Assembly: GCA_038380435.1 (NCBI GenBank) | Contig: JAWZYU010000028.1 | Span: 20,568,201 to 20,632,200 of the forward strand | From: Ryuthela nishihirai | Taxonomy: Eukaryota > Arthropoda > Arachnida > Araneae > Heptathelidae | Direction: 5' to 3' | DNA: 64,000 bases | Shown here: positions 10,165 through 20,271 of the stretch, one piece after another | How positions within the stretch are numbered: position 1 is the stretch's first letter | How the letters are laid out: every line of letters begins with the position of its first letter | Notes under the pieces: model-generated | Told to the model about the DNA's origin: nothing | Seen by the model: the letters and a program-made list of their open reading frames with translations, nothing else | The model's database searches: none | Program-made: the position numbers and the translations under genes

Positions 10165-10875
10165 CTATATAATATTTAGTGCGAGACACTGCTCTATATA
10201 GTAAGTCCAAATATGGGATAAACGAGCAGCAAACTGGGTCCACGTTTCATTTTGGTTACGTGCAACTTCATCAAACCTCAATCTGTAACGTGCAGGTGTT
10301 AATCTGCACTCTGTCAGAATTGCCTGTTTAACCTTATCATAATCGTTCAGTCCTTGAATATTTAGTGTGGCAACTACATTTCCGGAAAATTTACCAACTA
10401 AACCAATGATCATTTTACTTTGATTCTCGCTCTTAATTTCATGCAAAGCAAATAATTTCTCGGTAGTCTGTAAAATCTGAGTTACGTCCTCAATACTATT
10501 TTAGGTGGATTTGGCATCATGGTCTTCATTATTTTACACTTCCAAAGTTTTATTATTTTCCTGTCTGTAATCTTCTTATTAGCCTTTAATTCGATTTCTC
10601 TTAATCTTATATCATAACCCCTTTCCATTATCTCTCTCTGTAATTCAATATCTTTCTCTGTTCTAAATCTCTCATTTTCCAACTGCATAATTTTAATTTT
10701 ACCATCTGAATTATCTTCATGAGCATTATCTTTGCTACGTTATTTGTCAGCCTCCCTCAAAATTAAAATTATTCATATTATTACTACCTATCTCAAATAT
10801 TTCCTTACTACTCGATCCTGTATCTAATTCGTCACTACCCTCCATATTATTCAAATTAAAATTACTACCCGACAT
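10165..10875 (-). pseudogene. Gag-like capsid region of a Gypsy-type element
   Basis: The ATG at 10875-10873 opens an Asn-rich N-terminus that hits a stop after about 40 codons. The frame then resumes with a charged helical stretch (10688-10482) and a capsid-like domain (10446-10165) reading DYDKVKQAILTECRLTPARY, then WTQFAARLSHIW. This pattern (DYD.VK.AIL ... P..YR..F) is seen in SCAN-like gag capsids. Several frameshifts and stops make it a pseudogene. Order on the minus strand is LTR, PBS, gag, knuckle, protease. Confidence 0.7.
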
Positions 10876-10980
10876 AATGTGTAATTTAAATCTAACACAA
10901 GTTTCCATAAATTTTCCTACAAACTACTGGCAAACAGAAATTAAATGAAAGTTATATTTGTGATGTCCTCCCCTGATCTA

Positions 10981-10998
10981 TCCTATTTGGTTGCGCCA
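10981..10998 (-). other. Primer binding site of the Gypsy remnant
   Basis: TGGCGCAACCAAATAGGA, read on the minus strand, lies three bases inside the LTR end. The TGG start fits pairing with a tRNA 3' CCA. Which tRNA is not determined. Confidence 0.6.
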
Positions 10999-11001
10999 GA
11001 A

Positions 11002-11868
11002 TGTGATGTTTTCCCCCGATCCTGTGGACTGCACTAGATGTAATGTCCTTCTCCGTATTCGGAATGCAATGGGGCTGGGCCAAATGTCGTGGCCGCCGGA
11101 GGACGATGAATTTTTTACTTAATTACCTTCACCCTTACTTCGTGAAATGACAGGTTTGCGGATTTTTACGCCCGTACCGCAGTATGCCTTAGATTCGCTG
11201 CGTTAGATGACGAATGAAAATATGTCCAACGATTAACTGCACCAGAGTTGTATAGGGACGACACAGCTTATTAACACTATATATAGTTATGTGGTGGGGA
11301 TGCGCTTACAGATGATCCCTAGGCCTTTGCAGCTGCGAACATTTGCACAATGAGGTGGAGAACCACACACTTTGCAGATTCTCTCTTTACAGATCTCAAA
11401 CTCGGCAAAAAAAAAAGGATAATTAACCTTTGCCTACAATGTGGTTCACATCGAATCCACAAGACTGTAATCAGATTCACCAAGAATCTCGATTCTCACT
11501 TGGAATCGCTCCTTAAGGGAGCTATCGACCCTCTCCTTAAGGTCTCCTTCGAGTAAGGCAGCGTCCTTTTGATGCGTGTCGAAAACGACCTTCTTGCTCG
11601 ACAGCTACACTCAAACTGCTTTTCAATCTTCGCAGCACGTCTGCGCTATGACGCTCGTGCTCCAGGCTAGTCGTAAAAGACGTAAAAGGGCTTCTCAGCC
11701 ATGCACCCATGCAGGCCGCCAGCTTAGACCCAAAAACAACATATTATGAGTCACATCTCCACAATAGCACTTCCAAGAACACACTCAATACATAAAAATA
11801 TCTACAATAACAAAAATACAATAAAATACAATAATAAATGAAAATAAATAAATTAGAAGGACATGACA
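11002..11868 (-). repeat. LTR of the Gypsy remnant (family L1)
   Basis: On the minus strand it runs from TGTCATGTCC to ACATCACA, i.e. TG...CA. The same LTR family recurs at 26582-27431, 38022-38930 and 40590-41498, with fragments near 32250 and 35200. No second LTR for this copy was found, so the element is truncated. Confidence 0.75.
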
Positions 11869-11984
11869 ATATTTTCTTCCGAAGCTTGAAAAATTTTGAC
11901 TCCGTTTCTCTGTCGTCGCCTTACTCGAAGTTTCCTCGTAGTCGTCCTGATAGCTGCAGTTTCACCTTTTCAGACAGAGTGTTT

Positions 11985-12182
11985 TGAGACAGTGTATGGC
12001 TCTTTCGCACACCGGGCCATGGTTTTACATCCCATCCGACCTTTCCAAGCCCATCGATGTCCCTACTGACCGAGGGCGGTGCATGGAGTTTTGCGAAATT
12101 AAATCTCAACACTGATGGGACTCGAACCTGGGAACTGAATATTGCGAGCCTGGCGCGCTACTGATTGAACTACTCCTGCCCC
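11985..12182 (-). mobile_element. SINE A, old head-half fragment
   Basis: Only the tRNA-like head and the adjoining body remain, heavily substituted. Confidence 0.75.
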
Positions 12183-12607
12183 TAATCTGAAGATATCTTG
12201 CTAGTTTTCGGCTGTGATCACTGGTGAAAAACAATGTCGGTCTCCTTTTTGATAGCTTCCTGTATTTAAAAAATTAAAAGAAAAGGAGTCATTCTGGAGC
12301 TTAAAATTTTACCTTCTGGAAACAGTATTATGTAAAGGTTATGTATTCATGTAAATATCCCAGTTATATATGGTCGCTCTACATGGAGAGGTTCTGATTA
12401 AATTCTCGGGCGAAAAAGTACAAGACATATGTGTCCATGTTTGTTTGATACACACAAAAATTATCAAACTACGATATAATCACCACTCACACATGCACGT
12501 TATTCTCCAAAAATATGTGGACATTCATGTTTACTTAGTTGTTTCTCGTGGGCAATTTGGTAGCTCTGCTGCAAACCATCAACACCGAATTTTACCTAAA
12601 CGTTTCG
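12183..12607. other. Unique intronic sequence
   Basis: No gene or known repeat seen. Confidence 0.45.
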
Positions 12608-12803
12608 GGTTGGGTTGTTTTACCTCTGAGAGGCACTTTTTTGCACACCATGGGCTAAATGGCCAGGTGACATGGACCCCGAAGGCTCAGAGAAGGTTGG
12701 GGGAGGGAACCCCCTGGAACAACTGTTGGGAGACAGATCGTAGCCTCCCGTCAAGACCATCCAGCGTGTTCTTTAACGTGCACAGGGTATGGCTCTCCCA
12801 CAC
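12608..12803 (-). mobile_element. SINE A, 3' half, first of a head-to-tail pair
   Basis: It carries the tail and half the body, stops near CTCTCCCACACA, and is followed immediately by another SINE copy in the same orientation. The shared changes GGTGACATGG and CCCCCTGGAACAA suggest local duplication rather than two insertions. Confidence 0.85.
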
Positions 12804-13168
12804 AGCGGCATTTTTTTGCACACCATGGGCTAAATGGCTAGGTGACATGGACCCCGAAGGCTCAGAGAAGGTTGGGGAAGGGAACCCCCTGGAACAATTG
12901 TTGGGAGACAGATGGTAGCCTCCCGTCAAGGCTATCCAGCGTGTTCTTTAACGTGCATAGGGTATGGCTCTCCCACATACGGTCCCACGGATTAACGTTT
13001 CATGCGATGGACGGCGGCCTTTCCAAGCCCATCGATGTCCCCTACTGACCGTGGGCAGGGCGCAGAAATTTGCGGAGATAAATCTCAACGCTGACCCAGC
13101 TGTGACTCGAACCTGGGAAGTACAAATTACGAGTCTGGCGCGCTACCGATTGAGCCACCCTCGCCCCA
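12804..13168 (-). mobile_element. SINE A, second of the pair
   Basis: Almost full length but lacking the extreme tail, consistent with a partial tandem duplication of one inserted element. Confidence 0.88.
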
Positions 13169-13558
13169 ATATGTAATTTGTTGAAAGCCCTTGTTCTGAC
13201 CTGATGTTCTACAATGCTTCTGTTATATTGGCAATCGTGTGCGTGAGTGCTGATTAGATGTCACATATACATGTAACTTAAACATATCTTCCGAACGAGA
13301 AAGTAGAATGTTACGAAACATTTTCTTTTTAAATAACATATTTTATGAAATCATAAAAGAAATGAGTTTCTCCTTATCAACTCGAAATCATTTGAAATAT
13401 CTTTAGATTATAAAACTGGATGACGCTTAAATTGCGTTTGGAAGAAAAGATCAAATCGAAATCGAAATTTCAAGTTTTCATTTTCAGTGATATTCGTAAA
13501 TATTTATTTCTTAAAAATTGAACGAAGCAAAAAAAAACGTTTCAAAACTGATAAAATT
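13169..13558. other. Unique AT-rich intronic sequence
   Basis: No coding or repeat signal recognised. Confidence 0.5.
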
Positions 13559-13570
13559 ACCCTTCTACAA

Positions 13571-13860
13571 AATTCCCCTCCCCGCCCACGGTCAGTAGGG
13601 GACACCGATGGGCTTGGAAAGGCCGCCGTCCGTCGGATGGGACGTTAAGCCGTGGCCCCGTGTGCGGGAGAGACATACCCTGTGCATGTTAAAGAACACG
13701 CTGGATGGCTTTGACGGGAGGCTACCATCTGTCTCTCAACAGCTTTTCCAGTGGGTCCCCTCCCCCAACCTTCTCTGAGCCTTCGGGGTCCATGTGACCT
13801 GGCCATTACAGCCCATGGTGTGCAAAAAAGTGCCGCTCAGAGGTAAAACAACCCAACCCA
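13571..13860 (+). mobile_element. SINE A, 5'-truncated, 12-bp target duplication
   Basis: The whole tRNA head is missing and the copy starts at ATTCCCCTCCCCGCCC. ACCCTTCTACAA occurs at 13559-13570 and 13861-13872. Truncation at the 5' end with intact duplications fits target-primed reverse transcription. Confidence 0.95.
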
Positions 13861-13872
13861 ACCCTTCTACAA

Positions 13873-14179
13873 CTGACTGTAATAAAACATTTCTTGCTGT
13901 ACTATAGAGTAACTGAGTTTTGTTTCAAAGAAACATCTTCAAAATTGTTCAACATTTCTTAAATTTTTAACTTCTATAAAGTTCAAATGCACACTGAATA
14001 TATATATTTCGAAAATCAATATAAAATATTTTTCTGTTTTCGTATATTAAACCGAAGGTTTTTCAATTAACTTTTTTGAATAAATACCTACGTAAATATT
14101 TCATTTATTAACTTTAATGTATTTTTTGCTTGAACTTTGGTAATTTCATTTCTGCTGATTGAAACGAAAATCCGATTAC
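13873..14179. other. AT-rich intron next to exon 3
   Basis: Nothing recognised apart from the donor site of the adjacent exon. Confidence 0.5.
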
Positions 14180-14270
14180 CTTTCTCGTGACTATTCCAAT
14201 GATCCCAGTCCAATTTCCGTCTGCCTCCTTGGATCCCCATTCTCCGTCTTCTGCTTCCACGATTTCATAC
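14180..14270 (-). CDS. Ionotropic receptor, exon 3 of those visible
   Basis: The exon is 91 bp with donor GTAATC below 14180 and acceptor TTTTATTTTCCGAG above 14270 (GAG is less usual than CAG). The first base completes an Arg codon begun in exon 18191-18297; 30 whole codons follow, starting YEIVEAEDGEWG and ending GNWTGIIGIVTRK. The pattern YE.VE..DGEWG..G.W.G.IG is the S1 lobe signature of IR/iGluR proteins. The exon ends on a codon boundary, matching the phase-0 start of exon 4366-4524. The intron between them is about 9.65 kb and filled with mobile elements. Confidence 0.87.
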
Positions 14271-14404
14271 CTCGGAAAATAAAATCAGAAATCGATGAAC
14301 TTTTCATGTTGTCTTGCGATGATCTATTATTCTAAATTGCTAGTAAATTTAATTAACATTAGTTATTGCTTATCTTACATTTTGATTAAACGAATGATCC
14401 ATTT

Positions 14405-14640
14405 ACCATGCCATGCCGTTCGTCCCGTGGTCGAGTGGTTAGAGCGCTTGGCTACTGATCTACGGGACCTGGGTTCGAGCCCCGGGTAAGGCATGGCTGT
14501 TTGTGTCGTTTTTCTGCTGAGGTCCTGCCATCCTCTAAACCTTCTACTGTGGCATATAAACTGACAGGCTACTGTCAGACCTCTGTGGCCAAGCAGCTGC
14601 TTGAGTGGGTATTTATTTTATTATTTATTTATTAATTCCT
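14405..14640 (+). mobile_element. SINE B, best copy
   Basis: This second tRNA-like SINE has an A-box-like TGGTCGAGTGG, B-box GGTTCGAGCCC, a 150-bp body containing CTGACAGGCTACTGTCAG and a TTTA-rich tail. The family also occurs at 4632, 23757 and 59340. Confidence 0.8.
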
Positions 14641-14974
14641 TTCTGTTTGCATGAAACAGTTTTCAAAGCATATTATTAAGGCCATGTTTCTTTTTAGTTG
14701 AAGCGAATTGCTTTAAAACGTATTTTTATCAATTTTTCGCCATCCAGAGGAGATTAAAAACAATTTAAAATATATTTTAAACCGCAAGATAATGGCAAAT
14801 CCACAGATATTTGCGATAAACCGCATTTCTGGCGACAAAGCCTGATTTCAGCGATATTATCGCGAAATACAAGCAATTTTTTAATATCCAAGAGCGTGTT
14901 TCTCAATTTATATCCAAATGAAGGAGAACTGATTGAAGTGAAGAGTCGTCATACCATTTGCTTCAACACTAATT

Positions 14975-16690
14975 ATCACTGGGAAAACATTTTCATAACA
15001 GTCATGCCTGTCAGATAAAAGTAGCTATTTCTTAAAGATTCCAAGGTGCTGAACATGAATATGACAATATGATGGAAAATTGACTAGGATTTCTGAGAAA
15101 TTTACAGTAGTTTATTATATAAGAGAGTAATACGTACATGTGACATGTATCGGTAAAACTCCGCTTCTATTTCCGACGTCGCTTGCACAGCTGCTCGGGA
15201 TCATCTCTGGCGAGCATCCAACAGTAGTCAGCCAACATTGAAGTGGACCAGTTTCCCTGGTATCGTATTTCCATCGTTTCAATATCCTGGTGAAATTGAT
15301 GTTCACCTTGCTCATCACTAACCATGCCGTAATTATCAAGGAAGAAATCTAAATGGAAATAGAGAAAGTGGATCTTTAAGGACATATTGCAGCCAAGTTT
15401 TTGATACAGAGACAACATGTCCTTAACCAGTTTCTTGTAGTCCTGACATTCCCGAGGAATTTAGTTGACACCAGACGAAACGCGTCCCAAGCCTCTTTCT
15501 CGTCACCCTGAAGCAGGTTTTCTAACTTCTGGTCTCTAAACAGCTCGTGGATCTGATGACCCACAAAAATTCTCTCTTTAATTTTCCTTCACTGAATCGA
15601 GGAAATTTGCAGCAAAGTATTTGAAAGCTGATGCAGTCCAGTCCATGGCTTTTGTGAAGCTTTTCAGCACAACAAGTTTGATGTGTAGGGAAGTTAGCAG
15701 GATTTTGTGCGTTTCTGCCAGTGCATGCTGGGTGTTCCACATTCTTCTCTCCGACCTTCAGAGATTTCCTCTGAGGCTAGTTTCTCTTCACGTAGTGCAA
15801 TGTCTTTGCTCGCCTGTCCCATTCACATAAGAAACAACAGTACTTCGTATATCCCAGCTGCAGACCCATCAACAGAGACACTACCTTTAAGTCACAACGG
15901 AGATGTCAGCCATACTTGTTGTATTAAAGACAGTTCAACAGCTGTTTTAGGTTGTCGTAGGTTTCTTTCATGTAGACAGCATGTTCGACCGGAATGGATG
16001 GAAGTCGATTTCTATTATGCAGCAACACCGCCTTGAGACTCAATTTCAAGAAGTCTATGAATAGTCGCCATGCTTGAGGGTCATGTTTGATTCCGAGGTC
16101 ATTCATCAGGCCATCTACAATGGAGAAGAACACAAGGTCATCTTTCTTTCTGAAGTAAGTTGCAAACTGCTCATGACGAGTTAAAAACGAAGTCACTCGG
16201 ACATTTTCCTTGAGAAGATTCCATTGTTTAAGTCTTGATCCAAGTAACCTCTGCTTTAGCCTTGGACAGCTCCAGATCACGAACAAGATCGTTCATTTCT
16301 TCTTCGAGAATGTGAGATTTCTTCTTTGACAATGTGTGGCGCAGATGACGCACCGTGGCAGACGTATGGATCATCATTAGACACCAAAGGCTGCGAGAAC
16401 CCGACGTCGTTCGACTCCCTTCTCATCGTCTGAATCGATGGAAAGTTCTTTTGGAGGTTCGGGAACGTGAAGGCCTTTGCAGTGTTGAACTGGTCAGAGA
16501 GCAGATTGTATATTCGGGTACGCTATGGTAAACTTCTCTATCCTTGTGATGCCTTCAGAAACAGGTGGAACTATGAAGAAATAGCAGTCGTTTGCTCCAA
16601 ACCATAGGAACAGCGAACGGTTTTTCCCTTTCATCCACTTCGGATGATTTCTTGCACTCGTACTGCAGCATATGTGTGGGGATCAGGCCT
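14975..16690 (-). pseudogene. Broken copy 1 of a repeated unknown arthropod gene
   Basis: Minus-strand fragments in order include HDPQAWRLFIDFLKLSLKAV (around 16080), then KFLGNVRTTRNW (15430) and SMLADYCWMLARDDPEQL (15200). The plus-strand copy at 24045-25880 shows the same parts plus an N-terminal CxxC motif and WREPSNH..DCYFC. I recognise this as a family occurring in many copies in arthropod genomes, but I cannot name a function. It has multiple frameshifts and stops. Homology to copy 2 continues past the coding end into about 200 bp of shared 3' sequence, which suggests both are copies of one mobile unit. Confidence 0.6.
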
Positions 16691-16699
16691 TGTCCTGGT

Positions 16700-17364
16700 C
16701 CCCGATCTTGCGTTAAAAAAAACGCATATACTGCTTATACTATTGGAGAGATGGTCTTTTCTGGCTTGCAAACGTCACTTCCCCGCAAATGTAACAAAAT
16801 GTATCTGCACTATTAACGCAGTTACGAGGCATCACTACTGCTGGATTAAAACTGCAAGGATCACTTGTGTTCTACTTATGACTCAGGGGTAAATGGGAGT
16901 CGCTCGAAAGACTTGCTCACCTTACGAGACGTCGCTTACAACTAACGATTGCATCATCTTTTGTCCGCGATCGCAAAGCCGCGTTGTCATGATTTAACTA
17001 CATTGCATCAGACAATGATGCAATACTACCGGGGGTTGTGTGTATGGGTGGCTGATGCAATACCACCGGGGGTTGTGTGTATGGGTGGCTGATGCAATAC
17101 AACGCAATCTGGAGTTTAAAATACAGCGTTGCGAAATGGTTACCTATGTACTCAATGCGGACTGAGTCGTTTATGCATCACCATCTGTCTCTCTTAAAAA
17201 AGAGTCAATCGACAAATTGTATTGTCATTTTCGTGTTCAGCACCTCAAAATTAGTCAAGATTGAATATTTTCATTTCGAAGCCTTTTTTGTTTGTTGCTC
17301 AGTGTTATGAATGCTACTGTCACATTCTCTTGTCTCTCCCCAAATGTTTTGGGATTGCCGATAC
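16700..17364. other. Intronic sequence with a 37-bp tandem duplication
   Basis: GATGCAATAC plus GGGGGTTGTGTGTATGGGTG recurs with starts at 17016, 17053 and 17090 (period 37). No gene recognised. The 75-bp block near 17310-17376 is repeated at 17782-17860 beyond the SINE. Confidence 0.7.
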
Positions 17365-17376
17365 GTTGACAAAGGT

Positions 17377-17766
17377 GTTGTGTTGTTGTTGTTTTACCTC
17401 TGAGCGGCACTTTTTTGCACACATGGGCTAAATGGCCAGGTCACATGGACCCCGAAGGCTCAGAGAAGGTTGGGGGAGGGGACCCACTGGAACAGCTGTT
17501 GGGAGACAGATGGTAGCCTCCCGTCAAGGCCATCCAGGGTGTTCTTTAACGTGCACAGGGTATGGCTCTCCCGCACACGGGGCCACGGCTTAACGTCCCA
17601 TCCGACGGACGGCGGCCTTTCCAAGCCCATCAGTGTCCCCTACTTACCGTGGGGAGGGCGGGGAATTTTGCGGAGATAAATCTCAACGCTGACCCAGCTG
17701 GGACTCGAACCTGGAAACTACATATTACGAGCCTGGCGCGCTACCGACTGAGCCACCCCCGCCCAT
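17377..17766 (-). mobile_element. SINE A with 12-bp target duplication
   Basis: GTTGACAAAGGT at 17365-17376 recurs at 17767-17778. The tail bears extra TTG units. The insertion separated two tandem ~75-bp host units. Confidence 0.95.
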
Positions 17767-18190
17767 GTTGACAAAGGTCATATGTATGCTACTGTTAGAT
17801 TCTCTTCTATCTCTCCCCAAATGTTTTTTGATTGCCGATACGTTGACAAAGGTCATAAGTATGCTATTTATTGTTACATGATAATTTTTTGTGCCTCAAT
17901 CACATTCAGCCGAATATGCTTCCTGACATATCAATATTCAATGGTCAGAGTAACTGCATCATTCTGGACCACGAAAAAATTCCCACCATTTAAAAATTGT
18001 TTGGCAGTATATGATAACTACTAAGAGCTTTCCAAATTCATTTGTGACATTTGGTGTATTTTTTTGTAGTTAACGACAATGTTTTCAGCAAAATATCAAT
18101 ATAAAAAAAAGACTTTTTTATCTATATATATATATTTTACCTATATATTTTCTCTATTTTTTCAGGTTTTATCCTTTGAAGTGTACTGAC

Positions 18191-18297
18191 CTAAAATTGA
18201 GCTTCTCTGCTAAAACCGTTAGCAATTTAAGATCCACGCCGTTACCATCTTCTAGTTTTCCATGCTCATTTCTGTGGAAAGTGAAAATCCCCGAATC
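18191..18297 (-). CDS. Ionotropic receptor, exon 2 of those visible
   Basis: The exon is 107 bp with acceptor TTGTTTCTTATAG above 18297 and donor GTCAGTACAC below 18191. It encodes 35 codons plus two bases, from DSGIFTFHRNEHGKLEDG to LAEKLNF. The leftover AG plus the G that starts exon 14270 make an Arg codon, giving NFRYE across the junction. This is exactly the LNF.YE junction found in IR/iGluR S1 lobes (GVD..LL..L...LNF.YE..). The exact phase fit with exon 3 is strong evidence that both belong to one gene. Confidence 0.86.
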
Positions 18298-18384
18298 CTA
18301 TAAGAAACAATTTGATATAGTCAATCAAAATAGTAAGAGTATACACTGATAATTTAGAATCATTTTTTATTAATTCAGCTAAGT

Positions 18385-18522
18385 TGTTTTACCTTTGAGC
18401 GGCATTTTTATTTTCACTCAATAGACTAAATGGCCAGGTTACAAGGACCCCGAAGACTCAGAGAAGATTTGGAGAGGGAACCCACTGGGGCAGCTGTTGG
18501 GAGATTGATGGTAGCCTCCAGT
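18385..18522 (-). mobile_element. SINE A, tail-half fragment, old
   Basis: Only about 140 bp of the 3' part remains, with many substitutions; it ends near GGTAGCCTCCA. Confidence 0.8.
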
Positions 18523-19206
18523 CTATATTTTCCAGCTAATACAATATTAGCAGCAACTATTCCCCTAAACGTATTTAAATTGTATTTTGACTACGTATAT
18601 TTCAAATATAATTCTTTAAAAATCTGAACATAAATTTGGAAATTTTTCGTACATTAACGTTCAATTCATTACAAATTTATTTCACACTTTTGTTCTAAAA
18701 TTGTTACTGTTGTTCTCCAAGTATTCAAATAAGTAGGATTCAGGTACTTCGCAGTAAATGCTGCAGAAGTTTCTTCTTACTTGCAGTTGAGTATCGCTAA
18801 TCACCAAAACATTTTGCAATCTTTGACAAATGTTTATGTTTATGTATTTTTGCAATCTTTGAAAAAAAAATTACATTTTCTTGCAATTTTGATGTAAATT
18901 GCATTTGCAATCTTTGCTGTATGCTACAGAGGATAGGTAACTTCTGCAGCATACAGCAACATCCTTGAGGAAGCTCCCACAACTTATTTTCTCCTACAAA
19001 TACACGGAGAACAATCAACACATATCAGTGGCGATGCGTGACCTTTTTCATAGAGCCATTTATTAAGAGCAGTGTTGCTACTAAATCGGAAACTCGTTCC
19101 CGCACTCGATGTTTCCGAATCACTTAACCGGAACGCCGTGCCGACACCTGGTGTTTCAGAATCGTCGAGTGAAAGTAGTTCTATACTTTTTAAATGTTTT
19201 TAAAAT
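18523..19206. other. Unique intronic sequence
   Basis: No coding match. A locally repeated TTTGCAATCTTTGA motif occurs around 18810-18915. Confidence 0.45.
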
Positions 19207-19218
19207 AATGGTGTTATA

Positions 19219-19602
19219 GGTTGGGTTGTTTTACCTCTGAGCGGCACTTTTTTGCACACCATGGGCTAAATGGCCAGGTCACATGGACCCCGAAGGCTCA
19301 GAGAAGGTTGGGGGAGGGGACCCACTGGAACAGCTGTTGGGAGACAGATGGTAGCCTCCTATCAAGGCCATCCAGCGTGTTCTTTAAAGCGCACAGGGTA
19401 TGGCTCTCCCGCACACGAGGCCACGGCTTAACGTCCCATACGACGGACGGTGGCCTTTCCAAGCCCATCGGTGTCCCCTACTGACCGTGGGCAAGGCGGG
19501 GAATTTTGCGGAGATAAATCTCAACGCTGACCCAGCTGGGACTCGAACCTGGGAACTACAGATTACGAGCCTGGCGCGCTACCGACTGAGCCACCCCCGC
19601 CC
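19219..19602 (-). mobile_element. SINE A with 12-bp target duplication
   Basis: AATGGTGTTATA at 19207-19218 and 19603-19614. The right duplication lies 5 bp from the LTR of the gene-carrying retroelement. Confidence 0.96.
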
Positions 19603-19619
19603 AATGGTGTTATATATAT

Positions 19620-20241
19620 TGTTACGACAGAAGGAATCTGGCAACCGAAAGCAAAAAGTTCCAGCCAACGAATAAGAACTTTGGGAGAATTTGGAGAAGA
19701 AGAGTGGAGCGTTAACGGTCGTTGTGTTGTAACGGTCGGAGAGTTCGAAAATGGCCGGTGGGCTGTTCTGAGACAGTGCGCGTAAGTATCAAGAAGTAAC
19801 TTGATGTGTTGTGTATACGCGGAAGGATAAAAGTGGGATCTTTTATCGTTAAGTATCAAGAAGTAACTTGATGTGTTGTGTATACGCGGAAGTATAAAAG
19901 TGGGAACTTTTATGGCTAACTTCGAATGTCTACACGGACTGTCTTTTTGTTCGGCTAGTGTGTGAAAAGTTATTAGCACAGGACGAGAATTGGTTTACGA
20001 GTGAAGATCTTCGGGTGACCTGGTAAATCAAGTAAAAGGTAGTATTTAGTAAAATACACAGAGCTGATGTTGTGTGCTCACGCAGGAAGATTGATGACTT
20101 GTGCATGTTAATAGTTGATTTGTTAATAAGATACTTCATCCATATTTCCTTTGTAACAATTTACCTTGTATTGAATTTGGTTTTGAAATATAGCTTTTAA
20201 TACTCACGCTCAGTGGCTATCCATTTTTGTAATCCGCAACA
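19620..20241 (+). repeat. 5' LTR, 622 bp
   Basis: It begins TGTTACGACAG and ends CCGCAACA. It contains a 67-bp internal duplication (starts 19783 and 19850). The second unit carries TATAAAAG at 19893-19900, a likely promoter TATA box; the first unit has GGATAAAAG at the same place. A diverged relative of this LTR lies at 44892-46201. Confidence 0.95.
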
Positions 20242-20243
20242 CT

Positions 20244-20260
20244 TGGTGTCAGAAGCGGGA
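20244..20260 (+). other. Primer binding site
   Basis: TGGTGTCAGAAGCGGGA starts two bases after the LTR. The TGG start fits pairing to a tRNA 3' CCA, and this type of primer site is seen in Gypsy-group elements. Confidence 0.8.
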
Positions 20261-20271
20261 TAATTTATTGA